Shown: positions 24,777 through 33,360, counted from the first letter of the stretch. The stretch: DNA of 64,000 nt from Demequina sediminicola (GCF_000975055.1 NZ_BBRB01000002.1:62001-126000), one strand, 5' to 3'. The notes: a model not told the origin generated them from the letters alone. A program made the numbers and translations.

Positions 24777-25532
24777 GTGGCGGAACGGCAGCAGTTGATC
24801 GAAGACCTGCTTGAGCAGGCAGGTGAGAGCCTGGGCACGTATGGCTGGATGCTCACCGGCTCTGAGGACGGCGCCACTGAACTTGTCCGTTCCGGCATTG
24901 TTCAGGCCTTGGGGCGGGCCAGGCGCCCGGGCACTGTCGACGATGCCGAGAAATCTGTCAAAAAGCAGATGCAGAGGCTTGCTGCCCGCGGCGTGGGTGA
25001 CCGTAGCAACAATGGGCACGAGGCCACTGCAGGCCCAGAGAACTCGATACCGGCCAGCAACTCTGCCACCTCGAGCCCTCCCTCGCCACCGTCAGCGACT
25101 GACAGCCACAGTGACTTCGACCCCGCGCTGTGGGCGCCGCCTGAACCAGGTCAGACTGACATCGCTTTCGACGCGGATCCTGGCCGCACACGTTCCGGTG
25201 AGGTTCCGGAGACAGCCCGGCAGACCCCTCCCGTGGCGCCTCGTCACGCACGCCCCGACCCAGCACCACCTCAGCCCCACGAGGAGGCCTCGTCGGCGCC
25301 TGAAGGCAACGTGGCATCGGCCCTCTCCGGACTGGAGCCACCCATCAGGGCCGCGACGGTCATGCGGCACGTCGACGGGTTGAGCGTGGCGAAGATCGCC
25401 CGCCGACTGCGCATCACTCAAGGCCGGGTGGAGGCCTACACGTCCTACGGCCACGGTGCCCTCGCCCCTGCTCTAGGGCTGCCAGCGCCGCAGGCCGAAT
25501 ATGTCGAGATCATTCCCGGAGGCAAGGCGTGA
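24777..25532 (+). CDS. Sigma-factor-like protein with long inserted Pro-rich linker
   Basis: 251 residues from GTG 24777 (GGGGAG six bases upstream). Residues 1-75 resemble a degenerate sigma region 2 helix pair (LGTYGWMLTGSEDGATELV), and 190-235 form a sigma region 4-like HTH (ALSGLEPPIRAATVMRHVDG, then AKIARRLRITQGRVEAYT). Between them about 110 residues are Ser/Pro/Asp/Glu-rich and predicted disordered. SigE-family proteins lack this insert, so it may be a sigma-like regulator rather than a canonical sigma factor. The stop overlaps the GTG of the membrane protein gene. Promoter recognition has not been shown; weak region 2 conservation limits confidence. Confidence 0.65.
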   Translation: MAERQQLIEDLLEQAGESLGTYGWMLTGSEDGATELVRSGIVQALGRARRPGTVDDAEKSVKKQMQRLAARGVGDRSNNGHEATAGPENSIPASNSATSSPPSPPSATDSHSDFDPALWAPPEPGQTDIAFDADPGRTRSGEVPETARQTPPVAPRHARPDPAPPQPHEEASSAPEGNVASALSGLEPPIRAATVMRHVDGLSVAKIARRLRITQGRVEAYTSYGHGALAPALGLPAPQAEYVEIIPGGKA

Positions 25533-27049
25533 CAGGCCTCGGTGATGAACTAGAGAGCACCGCCCGGAGCCATGGCGCTGACGTCGCGCGGCACCTCACG
25601 GGCACTGATGCTGCTGTGGCGATGTCGGCTGACGCGGCGGCGGTGCGGAAGCGTCGGACCCGCGTCGGAATAGGAACGGGGGCGGCGCTGACAGGCGCCG
25701 TCGCCCTGGCGGCTTGGTTGGTTGCTCCCGAACCGCCACTGCCTGCCATGCAAGTCGACGATGCGATCGTGGCTGATGTGCCACCTATCCCAACTGACTT
25801 TCAGGGAATGACGTGTGACGTCGTAGAGAACCAGGCCTATGTTCCATGGGCGGAGCCCGGTGTGACCATTGCCTCAGATGATGTGAGAGACCTCGGGATC
25901 ACCGTCAACGCGAGCCTGTGGGACTTCAATCAGGGAGCAGCCGCCGCGTCCGAATCCGAAGTACCGGACCGCGACTGGACTTCAGTGGAGGCGGGTACCG
26001 ACCACACCATCAACGGGCTTCCCAACCCCTTCGAGCCCGGAAGGTCGCTCAGCGTCATCTTCGACATCTCCTGGGAAGGTGAAGCCCACTTCGAGGTCGA
26101 TGCCGCGGCGTTCGCGGTAGCCCAGAATCGCGTCGTGACCAGACTCGGTTCCGTTGATGCGCGCTACGTCGGGGTGACGGAAGTTGAGGAGTTCCAGCAA
26201 GCGGCAACGCCGGCTGAAGACGGCCGCACACTTGTGCAGAGGATCGCGCTCATCGACGCCAGCAATTGCCTCTCAGGTGCCGGGTCCGGGGAACTCATGG
26301 GCTACCTAGGGGCCACGGAGATTCACACGGTGGTGCAGGTCAAGAACGAAGACGGTGAGCCGCTCGTGACATACGTTGATTCCAACGGGATTGACGGCAC
26401 TACTCTCGAATGGGTTGCCCCGAGCCCCACGGGGATGACCTTCACTTTCCCTCCGGTGGAACCCGACGAAGTGGAGCAACTTCGTGCGGAGCGTGCGCAG
26501 CTGACGCCGGTACCGTCGTCCGCCGCGATCATTCGAGACGCTGCTGCCAAAGACGGAGCCCCCTTGCAGGAGCTCGGCGAGGGTTTTGCATCGTATGAGA
26601 TGTGCCCATCCACCGACCTGCGAGTACTTGAGGAGCCGGTCATTCCTTCCGGCCAAGACCCTGACGCGGAACCACGCAGAACTCTTCCGCCATTGCCTGA
26701 CTCGCTGTCGCTCGCGGCAGTTCAAGAAGGCGGAACGGTCCAGATCAGTGAGGGATCGCCCGAGCCTGGCCTCAGCCTGTGGGCGTGGCTGTACTTCGTT
26801 GACGAGGCAGGGGACACCGCTGGCGTCACACCCGCAATCTTCAGTGGGGTGGGTTACGGAGGCGGCTGGGAGTTCCAAGCATGGGAGGGCTGTAGTACGA
26901 CGGCGAACCTTGACGCCGGTCAGGAGTACACCGTCGTGGGTGAGGCGCAATCGTTTGCTCCGTGGTGGACCGATCCGGAGCTTCCAGGGGTTGACTTCTT
27001 TGACCTCGTGAGCCGCGCGGTCGTAGGGGACACTACGCTCGAGGAGTAA
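25529..27049 (+). CDS. Membrane-anchored two-lobed extracytoplasmic protein, second copy of the sigma-partner type
   Basis: 506 residues. N-terminal cytoplasmic segment (1-45), transmembrane helix (about 50-66, GAALTGAVALAAWLV), then a large extracellular part with two lobes. Each lobe has a Cys pair: TCDVVENQAYVPW and NCLSGAGSG in the first; MCPSTDLRVLEEP and GCSTTANLDAGQEYTVVG in the second. The same C-x(n)-G-x-Y signature and overall layout are found in the 588-residue protein at 6945-8711, although sequence identity is low by eye. It is coupled to the sigma-like gene by GTGA. No anti-sigma zinc motif, no enzymatic residues recognised. A sensor or sigma-sequestering role is inferred from gene order. 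Confidence 0.7.
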   Translation: MTGLGDELESTARSHGADVARHLTGTDAAVAMSADAAAVRKRRTRVGIGTGAALTGAVALAAWLVAPEPPLPAMQVDDAIVADVPPIPTDFQGMTCDVVENQAYVPWAEPGVTIASDDVRDLGITVNASLWDFNQGAAAASESEVPDRDWTSVEAGTDHTINGLPNPFEPGRSLSVIFDISWEGEAHFEVDAAAFAVAQNRVVTRLGSVDARYVGVTEVEEFQQAATPAEDGRTLVQRIALIDASNCLSGAGSGELMGYLGATEIHTVVQVKNEDGEPLVTYVDSNGIDGTTLEWVAPSPTGMTFTFPPVEPDEVEQLRAERAQLTPVPSSAAIIRDAAAKDGAPLQELGEGFASYEMCPSTDLRVLEEPVIPSGQDPDAEPRRTLPPLPDSLSLAAVQEGGTVQISEGSPEPGLSLWAWLYFVDEAGDTAGVTPAIFSGVGYGGGWEFQAWEGCSTTANLDAGQEYTVVGEAQSFAPWWTDPELPGVDFFDLVSRAVVGDTTLEE

Positions 27050-27084
27050 ACGACCCGAATGTGTGCTGGTCGCGCAGTCTGTCC

Positions 27085-27119
27085 TGTCTGTGGTGTCTGT
27101 GGTGTCTGTGGTGTCTGTA
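27085..27119 (+). repeat. Nine-base tandem repeat (TGTCTGTGG)
   Basis: Three complete copies of TGTCTGTGG plus a partial fourth, in the 136-base gap after the 506-residue membrane protein gene. Nothing else is recognised in that gap. Confidence 0.9.
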
Positions 27120-27185
27120 CCGCCCCTGGTCACCCCTACGGACCGGATTTGTCGTAGCCCGCACCAATCGCACTAGTGTGGGCAC

Positions 27186-28232
27186 ATGTGCAACGACGCT
27201 AACACCGACATTCCCGCCGACTTCCTGATGCCCGCAACAGCGCCCAACCCGATGGACGCGCCTGCCTACCGCTGGGGCATCCTCGGCGCCGGCGGCATCG
27301 CGCGCAAGCTCACCGACGCCGTGCAGAACTACACCACGTCGCAGGTCTTGGCCGTAGCGTCAGCCTCGAGCCTCGCCAACGCGCAGGCGTTTGCTGAAGA
27401 GCAGAACATCGAGCGCTCCTATGGTTCGTACGCGGAACTCGTCGGCGACCCCGATATCGACATCGTTTATGTCGCGACGCCGCACTCGAACCACCTCGAC
27501 CCGGCGCTCCTGGCAATCAACGCCGGCAAGCACGTGCTCGTCGAGAAGCCCTTCATGCAGAACGCCGCCCAGGCCCAACAGGTCGTGGATGCGGCCCGCG
27601 CACGTGGAGTATTCGTGATGGAAGCCATGTGGGCTCCGCATTTGCCGCACATGTACGCGGTCCGTGACCTCATTGCACGAGGTGAGATCGGCGACGTGGT
27701 CTCCGTGCAGGCAGATCACGGTCAGAGCCTCGGCCACGTCGAGCGTCTGGTGCGTCCCGAGCTTGCCGGTGGCGCACTCTTGGACCTCGGTGTGTATCCA
27801 GTGACGTTGGTGCACAACGTGCTGGGCGTTCCCGACAAGGTCACGGCTGCAGGGCGCCTCGGAGAGACTGGCGTTGACGCGCAGGTTGCCGTGGTGATGG
27901 ATTACGCGAAGGCGCAAGGCGTCGCGACCACCACCATGGAGTCCCGTTCAGCGAACACTGCTCAAATCGCCGGAACCCAGGGGTGCATCACACTCGATGA
28001 CATGTTCTACAGCCCCACCACGTTTGCGCTGCACCGGGAGGACGGCACTGTGATCAACTTCGACGGCACCGTCGCTAACGGCTTCCAGTTCGAGGTGGCT
28101 GAGGTCGCACGTTGCGTCGCCGCGGGGCTCACGGAATCTCCGTTGCACTCTTTGGACCACACCCTGGAGATCATGCGCACTCTCGATGAGGTGCGCGACC
28201 AGATTGGTCTGGTGTACCCGAACGAGCGCTAG
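27186..28232 (+). CDS. Gfo/Idh/MocA family NAD(P)-dependent oxidoreductase
   Basis: 348 residues. The Rossmann domain begins at about residue 29 (WGILGAGGIARK), the EKP motif (VLVEKPFMQN) that places substrate and nicotinamide is at about 120, and the C-terminal alpha/beta domain carries the substrate-side residues (GGALLDLGVYPVTLVHNVLG). Family members oxidise or reduce sugars, sugar-derived aldehydes and related polyols. No substrate can be assigned, and no catabolic genes adjoin. Monocistronic by position, convergent with the lipoprotein gene at 28240. Confidence 0.88.
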   Translation: MCNDANTDIPADFLMPATAPNPMDAPAYRWGILGAGGIARKLTDAVQNYTTSQVLAVASASSLANAQAFAEEQNIERSYGSYAELVGDPDIDIVYVATPHSNHLDPALLAINAGKHVLVEKPFMQNAAQAQQVVDAARARGVFVMEAMWAPHLPHMYAVRDLIARGEIGDVVSVQADHGQSLGHVERLVRPELAGGALLDLGVYPVTLVHNVLGVPDKVTAAGRLGETGVDAQVAVVMDYAKAQGVATTTMESRSANTAQIAGTQGCITLDDMFYSPTTFALHREDGTVINFDGTVANGFQFEVAEVARCVAAGLTESPLHSLDHTLEIMRTLDEVRDQIGLVYPNER

Positions 28233-28239
28233 GCAGTGA

Positions 28240-28872
28240 CTATTCGCCTGCGATGACGTTGGAGGTCAGTTCCGCGAGGACCTGGTGGCCTTCAGCATTC
28301 GGTTGCGTACCGTCAGCGGTCAGCAGCTCTGGCCGGTCGGCAAGTGCGTCCTCGAGATCGATGTAGACGGCACCGATCTCTTCTGCCGCTTCTGCCACGG
28401 CGCTGTTGACGCGGTGGAGGGCCGATGCCGGGGCTACGTCTGAGGCGATTCCTGAGACTGCGTAGATGGTCGCGTCGGGGTAGGTGTCGCGTACTGAGAG
28501 GTATGTGGCGCGGACGGCCGCCGCGATCTGCTCGCCGGTGGCGTCCACATCGTTGGTGCCGCCTGAGAGCACGATGATTTCAGGCGAGTCTTCGATGTAG
28601 GCGGGGAGTTGTTCGCGGAACGTGGTGGTGCAGATTGCGCCTTGCTGCGTGTAACCCGCGCCGGCACAGCCTGCGTTGATTTCTTCCCAGCCCAGTTCGG
28701 TGGCGAGCGTCGTACTCCAACGTGCGCCAGCGTCGGCCGCGGGGAGCGACTCGCCCTCGGTGAAGGAGTCTCCGACGAACACGGCAGTGGGAGGTTCGGG
28801 CGGCGTAGCGCATGCGCCGAGCATGACGGTCACTGCCGCCGCGATCGTGAGCAACCTTGCCTTCGCCACCAT
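28240..28872 (-). CDS. SGNH/GDSL-type hydrolase lipoprotein
   Basis: 210 residues. An N-terminal signal peptide with lipobox (VMLGACA, Cys at about residue 21) suggests a membrane-tethered extracytoplasmic lipoprotein. SGNH blocks are present: AVFVGDSFTEG (Ser nucleophile), the Gly oxyanion segment NAGCAGAGY, VLSGGTNDVD (Asn) and the terminal catalytic DGTQPNAEGH (Asp/His). Such enzymes hydrolyse esters of lipids or deacetylate carbohydrates. The substrate is unknown. It is convergent with the oxidoreductase gene; the 144-base gap to tmk contains no other recognised feature. Confidence 0.86.
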   Translation of the reverse strand: MVAKARLLTIAAAVTVMLGACATPPEPPTAVFVGDSFTEGESLPAADAGARWSTTLATELGWEEINAGCAGAGYTQQGAICTTTFREQLPAYIEDSPEIIVLSGGTNDVDATGEQIAAAVRATYLSVRDTYPDATIYAVSGIASDVAPASALHRVNSAVAEAAEEIGAVYIDLEDALADRPELLTADGTQPNAEGHQVLAELTSNVIAGE

Positions 28873-29016
28873 ACTTTTCCACTCCCTCGTGCTCTCTATT
28901 GTGGCCCTTCCCGATCGTTCACGGGAACGGTCGTGTGGTGTGTTTCACAACTCGGTACGCATTTGTGATGACCAGGCGCGGTGACGGCCGTCGGTGGGCG
29001 CGGGTAGGTTGTTCGC

Positions 29017-29676
29017 ATGAGCGGGTTTTTCGTGGTGTTTGAAGGCGGCGATGGTGTGGGCAAGACCACGCAGATCGAGCTCCTAGCGCGAGCGTTGCGC
29101 GCGGGCGGCCGTGAGGTTGTGGAAACACGGGAACCAGGGGGCACTGAGCTCGGTCGCGAGTTGCGGCAAGCCATCATGCACGGCGGCCATGTGGCACCGC
29201 GGGCAGAGGCGCTCCTTTACGCCGCAGACCGCGCACACCACATCGCCACCAAAGTGCGCCCCGCGCTCGAGCGTGGTGCTGCCGTGGTGCAGGACCGCTA
29301 CATCGACTCCTCGGTGGTCTATCAAGGGGGAGCGCGTGGTCTCGGGGATGAGGTGGCACGCGTATCGGAATGGGCAACCGAAGGTTTGGTACCTGATCTG
29401 ACGGTTCTGTTGGACATGGAGTCCGTTCCGGAACGGCTAGCCCGCGAGCTTGACCGAGTGGAGCGTGAGACGGGCGGGGATCGCGCGCTGATCCGCGAGT
29501 CGTTCCTTGCCTTGGCTTCACGCGAGCCCGAGCGGTACGCCGTTGTCGATGCGTCCCAGAGCGTCGATGACGTTGCGGCCGATGTTCGAGTAGCAGTGGA
29601 CTCGGCGCTCACCAAAGTGGGGCTGGCGGGGCTACCTGCGGCGCACGCCGGCGTTGAGCCGTGGGGAACACCGTGA
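29017..29676 (+). CDS. tmk: Thymidylate kinase
   Basis: 219 residues. P-loop FEGGDGVGKTTQ at residues 7-18, the DR(Y/H) region (AVVQDRYIDSSVVYQGGARG), and the LID region near 145-160 (ERETGGDRALIRESF). It phosphorylates dTMP to dTDP in the cytosol. The last codons overlap the GTG of holB (GTGA at 29673), a tmk-holB arrangement common in many bacteria, with DNA polymerase accessory genes downstream. Length and motifs match canonical TMK. No unusual features. Confidence 0.96.
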   Translation: MSGFFVVFEGGDGVGKTTQIELLARALRAGGREVVETREPGGTELGRELRQAIMHGGHVAPRAEALLYAADRAHHIATKVRPALERGAAVVQDRYIDSSVVYQGGARGLGDEVARVSEWATEGLVPDLTVLLDMESVPERLARELDRVERETGGDRALIRESFLALASREPERYAVVDASQSVDDVAADVRVAVDSALTKVGLAGLPAAHAGVEPWGTP

Positions 29677-30839
29677 GTGCCACGCCTGTGAGTGCCGCAT
29701 CCGTGTGGGCCGATGTGGTGGGACAAGACCGCGCCATCGCGCCTTTGCAGGCGGCTGTGGAACGACCAGCGGCGATGACTCATGCGTGGCTCGTGACCGG
29801 CCCTCCCGGTTCCGGTAGGTCAGTTGCCGGGCGTGCGTTTGCGGCAGCGTTGCAGTGTCCCGAGGGCGGATGCGGGCAATGTCACGCCTGCACTACGGCG
29901 CTCGCCGGAACCCACGCCGACGTGACGGTGCTGGCCACCGAGAAAGTCACCATTGGCATCGACGAGGTGAGGTCGCTTGTGGCGACAGCGCACACGTCTC
30001 CCACCGAGGGTCGGTGGCGCGTCATTTTGGTTGAGGATGCGGACCGCATGACGGAGCGGACGTCGAACCTGCTGCTGAAGTCCATCGAGGAGCCGCCTCC
30101 GCGGACCGTCTGGATCTTGTGCGCGCCCTCAGCGGAAGACGTCATGGTCACCATTCGCTCGCGCTCACGGCACGTGAATCTGAGCGTGCCCGACCCTGAG
30201 GCCGTCGCGCAACTCTTGGTGGACCGCGACGGCGTTGAACCCGACCTGGCCCGCGAGTGCGCCTACGCGGCCCAGAGCCACATCGGTATGGCGCGACGCT
30301 TGGCGCGCGACAGCGATGCCCGAGCTCGCCGATCACAAGTGCTGGCACTCGCGACCGAGATTCGTGGCGTGGGTGATGCCGTGCTGGCAGCCGCCGACCT
30401 GGTGAAGGTTGCTGAGGACGATGCTGCTGCCGCCACCGCGGAACGTGACATCGAGGAACGCAACTCCCTGCTCAGGACGCTAGGGGCCGACGACGGCGGG
30501 CGGCTGCCGCCAGCATTGCGCTCCCAAGTGAAACAACTCGAAGAGGATCAGAAACGGCGCGCCACTCGTCACAAGCGGGACGTCTTGGACCGCGCCATCG
30601 TCGACTTGCTGTCGCTGTATCGCGACGTCGTCTGCTTGCAGGTGGGCGCCACCGTACCCCTGGTGAACGAGTCGCATCGCGGACATATTTCTGATCTTGC
30701 GGGGCGCACCACGCTCGCGGATTCCATGCGGTGTTTGGATGCCCTGGCACTCACGCGCGAGCGTCTTGCCGGCAATGTTTCCCCACTTCTGGCGCTTGAG
30801 GCCATGGCTCTCGCGCTCCGACCGCGTACTGCCGCGTAG
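29673..30839 (+). CDS. holB: DNA polymerase III subunit delta'
   Basis: 388 residues from GTG 29673, chosen because it overlaps the tmk stop and has GGGGA five bases upstream; an in-frame start at 29661 would add four residues. AAA+ clamp-loader fold: GPPGSGRSVAGRAF P-loop-like segment (Arg in place of the usual Lys), the four-Cys zinc-binding element CPEGGCGQCHAC, sensor-region TERTSNLLLKSIEEPPPRT. The Lys-to-Arg change in the P-loop fits a delta' subunit that does not hydrolyse ATP. It loads the sliding clamp as part of the clamp loader. Operon with tmk. Confidence 0.94.
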   Translation: MSATPVSAASVWADVVGQDRAIAPLQAAVERPAAMTHAWLVTGPPGSGRSVAGRAFAAALQCPEGGCGQCHACTTALAGTHADVTVLATEKVTIGIDEVRSLVATAHTSPTEGRWRVILVEDADRMTERTSNLLLKSIEEPPPRTVWILCAPSAEDVMVTIRSRSRHVNLSVPDPEAVAQLLVDRDGVEPDLARECAYAAQSHIGMARRLARDSDARARRSQVLALATEIRGVGDAVLAAADLVKVAEDDAAAATAERDIEERNSLLRTLGADDGGRLPPALRSQVKQLEEDQKRRATRHKRDVLDRAIVDLLSLYRDVVCLQVGATVPLVNESHRGHISDLAGRTTLADSMRCLDALALTRERLAGNVSPLLALEAMALALRPRTAA

Positions 30840-30848
30840 GGTTGGCCT

Positions 30849-32384
30849 ATGGTTTCCCGTTCACACAGCGCGTTTGCCGTTATCGCAGCATCGGTCCTGG
30901 TTCTTGCAGCCTGCACTCCAAGCAAGGAACAGGTGACGCCGGATCAAGGTGGGAGCACGGATTCGTCCGAGAGTTCCTCTGCCGTCCCCGATGGTGACCT
31001 GTACGGCCAGGAGATTGCCTGGGAAGAGTGTGGCTCACTCGAATGCGCGACCATTCAGGTGCCCGTGGACTGGTCTAAGCCTGAGGGCGACACCATGGAT
31101 CTCGACATCAACCGTTCCGTGGCTCGCAGTGAGTCGGACCGTCTTGGCTCGCTTCTGATCAACCCCGGGGGCCCGGGTGGTTCGGGCCTCGACTACACGG
31201 AGTACTTCACGCTTAGCGCCGGTGACGACCTGCTCGACGCATACGACATCGTGGGCTTCGACCCGCGCGGGGTGGGGCAGTCCACACCCGTGATGTGTGG
31301 CAGTGATCAACTCATCGATGACTACTACATGCCTGACTACCCGCTCGAATCCCAGGAGGATCTCGACGCCGGCGTCGAGCGCAACGAGATCTTCGCGGCG
31401 GCGTGTGAAGACGCTTCAGGTGACGTGGTGAAGAACGTCGACACGGCATCGGCCGCCCGCGATATGGACCTGATCCGTGCCCTCGTGGGGGACGAGGCGC
31501 TCAACTACCTCGGCTTCTCGTATGGCACGCAGTTGGGTGCTACCTACGCAGAACTCTTCCCCGAGAATGTGGGCCGGCTCGCGCTCGACGGAGCCGTCGA
31601 CTTCCTCCTTCCCGGTGAAGAGCAGTCGATCGGTCAGGCAGAGGGCTTTGAGCAGGCGCTCACGAACTTCTTGGTGTGGTGCGATTCGCAAGATGACTGC
31701 GCACTCGACGGGGATGTGGAGGCTAAGCGCCAGCACATCTCGGATCTGATGGACCAGGCCCTCGCGGAGCCATTTGCCACGGGCGAGGACTGGGACCTGA
31801 ACGGGAACCTGATGGTCTACGGCATTGTTGTCACGCTGTACGACGAGGCCTCGTGGACATTGCTCAACACGGCGTTGACGGAGTTGGTTGAGCAAGGCAC
31901 CGGCGGCGTGATGTTCCAGCTCGCCAACTTCTACCTCGACCGTGACGCCGCTACCGGCACCTATGCAGGCAACTCGACGTGGGCCTTCACCGCGATCGGT
32001 TGCCTGGACGCAGGCGACGAGGAAGCGTGGGACTACAACGATGTTGCAGAGTTCCGGGAGGTCATGCTCGAAGCATCGCCCACATTCGGATGGTGGTTCT
32101 CCTCCGGAACCGGCTGTGACGGCTGGCCGTGGGCCGCTGACGACATCATCACGTCACTGGACAACGCCGCATCGGCACCGCAGATGCTGGTCATCGGCAC
32201 CACTAACGATCCCGCCACACCATTGAAGTGGTCCGAGTCCCTCGCCGAGCGGCTGGGCGCCGAACTGCTGGTCTATGACGGTGAAGGTCACACCGCCTAC
32301 GGTCGCTCCAACCAGTGCATTATCGACAACGTCGATGGCTTCTTGGTGGACGGTGTGATGCCGGATTCGGGAACTGAGTGTTGA
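30849..32384 (+). CDS. Secreted tripeptidyl-aminopeptidase-like lipoprotein (alpha/beta hydrolase)
   Basis: 511 residues. Signal peptide with lipobox (LVLAAC, Cys about residue 22). The alpha/beta-hydrolase core carries LGFSYGTQLG (nucleophile Ser in GxSxG), LVIGTTNDPATP (Asp) and YDGEGHTAYG (His), and the C-terminal TAP-like domain (ATPLKWSESLAE onward). The family cleaves N-terminal tripeptides or other short peptides from the outside of actinobacterial cells. The start at ATG 30849 lies nine bases after holB; it may be read from the tmk-holB transcript. Extracellular peptide acquisition is the likely role; the exact substrate is unknown. Confidence 0.9.
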   Translation: MVSRSHSAFAVIAASVLVLAACTPSKEQVTPDQGGSTDSSESSSAVPDGDLYGQEIAWEECGSLECATIQVPVDWSKPEGDTMDLDINRSVARSESDRLGSLLINPGGPGGSGLDYTEYFTLSAGDDLLDAYDIVGFDPRGVGQSTPVMCGSDQLIDDYYMPDYPLESQEDLDAGVERNEIFAAACEDASGDVVKNVDTASAARDMDLIRALVGDEALNYLGFSYGTQLGATYAELFPENVGRLALDGAVDFLLPGEEQSIGQAEGFEQALTNFLVWCDSQDDCALDGDVEAKRQHISDLMDQALAEPFATGEDWDLNGNLMVYGIVVTLYDEASWTLLNTALTELVEQGTGGVMFQLANFYLDRDAATGTYAGNSTWAFTAIGCLDAGDEEAWDYNDVAEFREVMLEASPTFGWWFSSGTGCDGWPWAADDIITSLDNAASAPQMLVIGTTNDPATPLKWSESLAERLGAELLVYDGEGHTAYGRSNQCIIDNVDGFLVDGVMPDSGTEC

Positions 32385-32389
32385 CGCGC

Positions 32390-32395
32390 TAGTAT
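32390..32395 (+). promoter_or_regulatory. Possible -10 element for the tRNA-Thr gene
   Basis: TAGTAT lies 24 bases upstream of the mature tRNA 5' end, just inside the end of the upstream hydrolase gene region. No convincing -35 hexamer at the normal spacing was seen, so the call is tentative. Confidence 0.35.
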
Positions 32396-32419
32396 GTCTA
32401 CTCGCACCCTCGGGTGCAC

Positions 32420-32492
32420 GCCGCCTTAGCTCAGTCGGTAGAGCGATTCACTCGTAATGAATAGGTCAGGAGTTCGATTCTCCTAGGCGGCT
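32420..32492 (+). tRNA. tRNA-Thr (anticodon CGT)
   Basis: Complete cloverleaf by eye: acceptor stem 32420-32426 with 32485-32491, D-arm, anticodon stem 32446-32450 with 32458-32462, anticodon CGT at 32453-32455, variable region and T-arm (32468-32484). Discriminator T is followed by an encoded CCA at 32493-32495. It decodes ACG threonine codons. Confidence 0.97.
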
Positions 32493-32500
32493 CCACAGAA

Positions 32501-32531
32501 AAACCCTCCGGTCTTGTGACCGGAGGGTTTT
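32501..32531 (+). terminator. Intrinsic terminator after tRNA-Thr
   Basis: A 13-base arm (32501-32513) pairs with 32518-32530 around a four-base loop, with a GC-rich core and a terminal TTTT. It lies immediately after the tRNA CCA end. Confidence 0.92.
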
Positions 32532-32601
32532 GTGGTTTCTGGATGCGCCTCGGCGTCCGCCCGCACCCCGCCCGCCATCACCCCTCCCCGCCCGGCCCCC
32601 C

Positions 32602-32697
32602 GACACTTTGAACCAAAGGTGCTACCGACGCGCCGAGGGCGGCCAGCGCATCGGCGCTCCTCTCGGCGTGTCGCACGTCCTGCCGGTTCGCAGTGTC
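32602..32697 (-). repeat. 96-bp interspersed element, copy 1 (inverted relative to copies 2 and 3)
   Basis: Bounded by GACACTTTGAACC on the left and GGTTCGCAGTGTC on the right: imperfect terminal inverted repeats (11 of 13 match). On the minus strand it ends with CACCTTTGGTTCAAAGTGTC, identical to the right ends of the copies at 33441 and 37536, and it is the same length. No coding frame within it makes sense. It lies 70 bases after the tRNA-Thr terminator. Confidence 0.78.
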
Positions 32698-32746
32698 GGG
32701 AAGTTGCGTCGTTTCGGGAAATCGCGCCGTGTCAGGAAATCCGGGG
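32693..32746. repeat. 18-base imperfect tandem repeat, three copies
   Basis: Three successive 18-mers share the core TCGGGAA / TCAGGAA with the flanks GT-T and A-GCG, starting at 32693, 32711 and 32729. The first overlaps the right end of the 96-bp element copy 1. It looks like a local expansion of that element's end. Nothing coding was recognised between 32532 and 32785 apart from these repeats. Confidence 0.6.
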
Positions 32747-32785
32747 CGGGCCTGGCTCGCAGGCAACGTGATTCCTTGGCAGCGT

Positions 32786-33013
32786 CTATTCGCAGACTCG
32801 CGCCGCGCGCCCCGCAAATGTCACGACGTCGCCAACTTTGAGCTGGCGCCCACGGCGAAGATCAACCTCGCCGTTGACGGACACGTCGCCCTCGCGGATG
32901 GCCTCTTTAGCGTTGCCGCCCGAGTCAAGCAGCCCTGCGAGTTGCAGGAACTGCCCCAAGCGGATGCCGTCGGTGCCGATGGAAACGTCGTCAACTGGTG
33001 CGGAAGGTGCCAT
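32786..33013 (-). CDS. S4-domain RNA-binding protein (YbcJ/RqcP-like)
   Basis: 75 residues that are essentially one S4 domain: RLGQFLQLAGLLDSGGNAKE, then GDVSVNGEVDLRRGRQLKVG and VVTF. Proteins of this size bind structured RNA, typically 23S rRNA or tRNA on the ribosome; RqcP-type members aid ribosome quality control. The role here is inferred from the domain only. It is 20 bases downstream of the Rho_N-like gene on the same strand and could be co-transcribed. Confidence 0.85.
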   Translation of the reverse strand: MAPSAPVDDVSIGTDGIRLGQFLQLAGLLDSGGNAKEAIREGDVSVNGEVDLRRGRQLKVGDVVTFAGRAARVCE

Positions 33014-33033
33014 TCCCGCATGCTATCCGACGC

Positions 33034-33360
33034 TCAGTCGTCGACGGCGTCCTTGAGTTCTTGCTTGTTCATCGTGGAGCGACCGCGGATGTTCTTGCGG
33101 CGGGCTTCCTCCAGCAACTGCTGCTTGGTGCGTCCCTTGGCGCCGGTGTGTGATCGCTCGCCCCCGCGCTGGCCGCTGGACTTGTCCTCCAATGACGTGC
33201 GTGACGCCTCCTCGGACTCCCCGGCGCGTGCGCGTTCCTTGTTGACGGTGCGCGCGGCGATCTCCTCGGCGCGTTCTTCGGGTTCTCCGCGCTCTTGGGC
33301 GGAGTCCTTGATGTGCTCGTACTGGCGCTCGCGCTTGTCGGACCATGCTTCGGGTGTCAT
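33034..33360 (-). CDS. Small Lys/Glu-rich protein with C-terminal Rho_N/SAP-like motif
   Basis: 108 residues from ATG 33360 (GGAGG six bases upstream). The N-terminal part is highly charged and likely helical (KRERQYEHIKDSAQERGEPE), and the C-terminus has TKQQLLEEARRKNIRGR followed by TMNKQELKDAV, which resembles the helical Rho-N/SAP-like nucleic-acid binding motif. Homologous small proteins in actinobacteria are often labelled 'plasmid stabilisation protein', with no demonstrated function. Could bind DNA or RNA; the name is not evidence of a plasmid. Confidence 0.78.
   Translation of the reverse strand: MTPEAWSDKRERQYEHIKDSAQERGEPEERAEEIAARTVNKERARAGESEEASRTSLEDKSSGQRGGERSHTGAKGRTKQQLLEEARRKNIRGRSTMNKQELKDAVDD

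Noticed and set aside
33034-33360. 'Plasmid stabilisation' label suggesting a plasmid
   Set aside because: The label is a database habit for small charged proteins; no replication, partition or conjugation gene was seen, and tRNA and housekeeping genes surround it.
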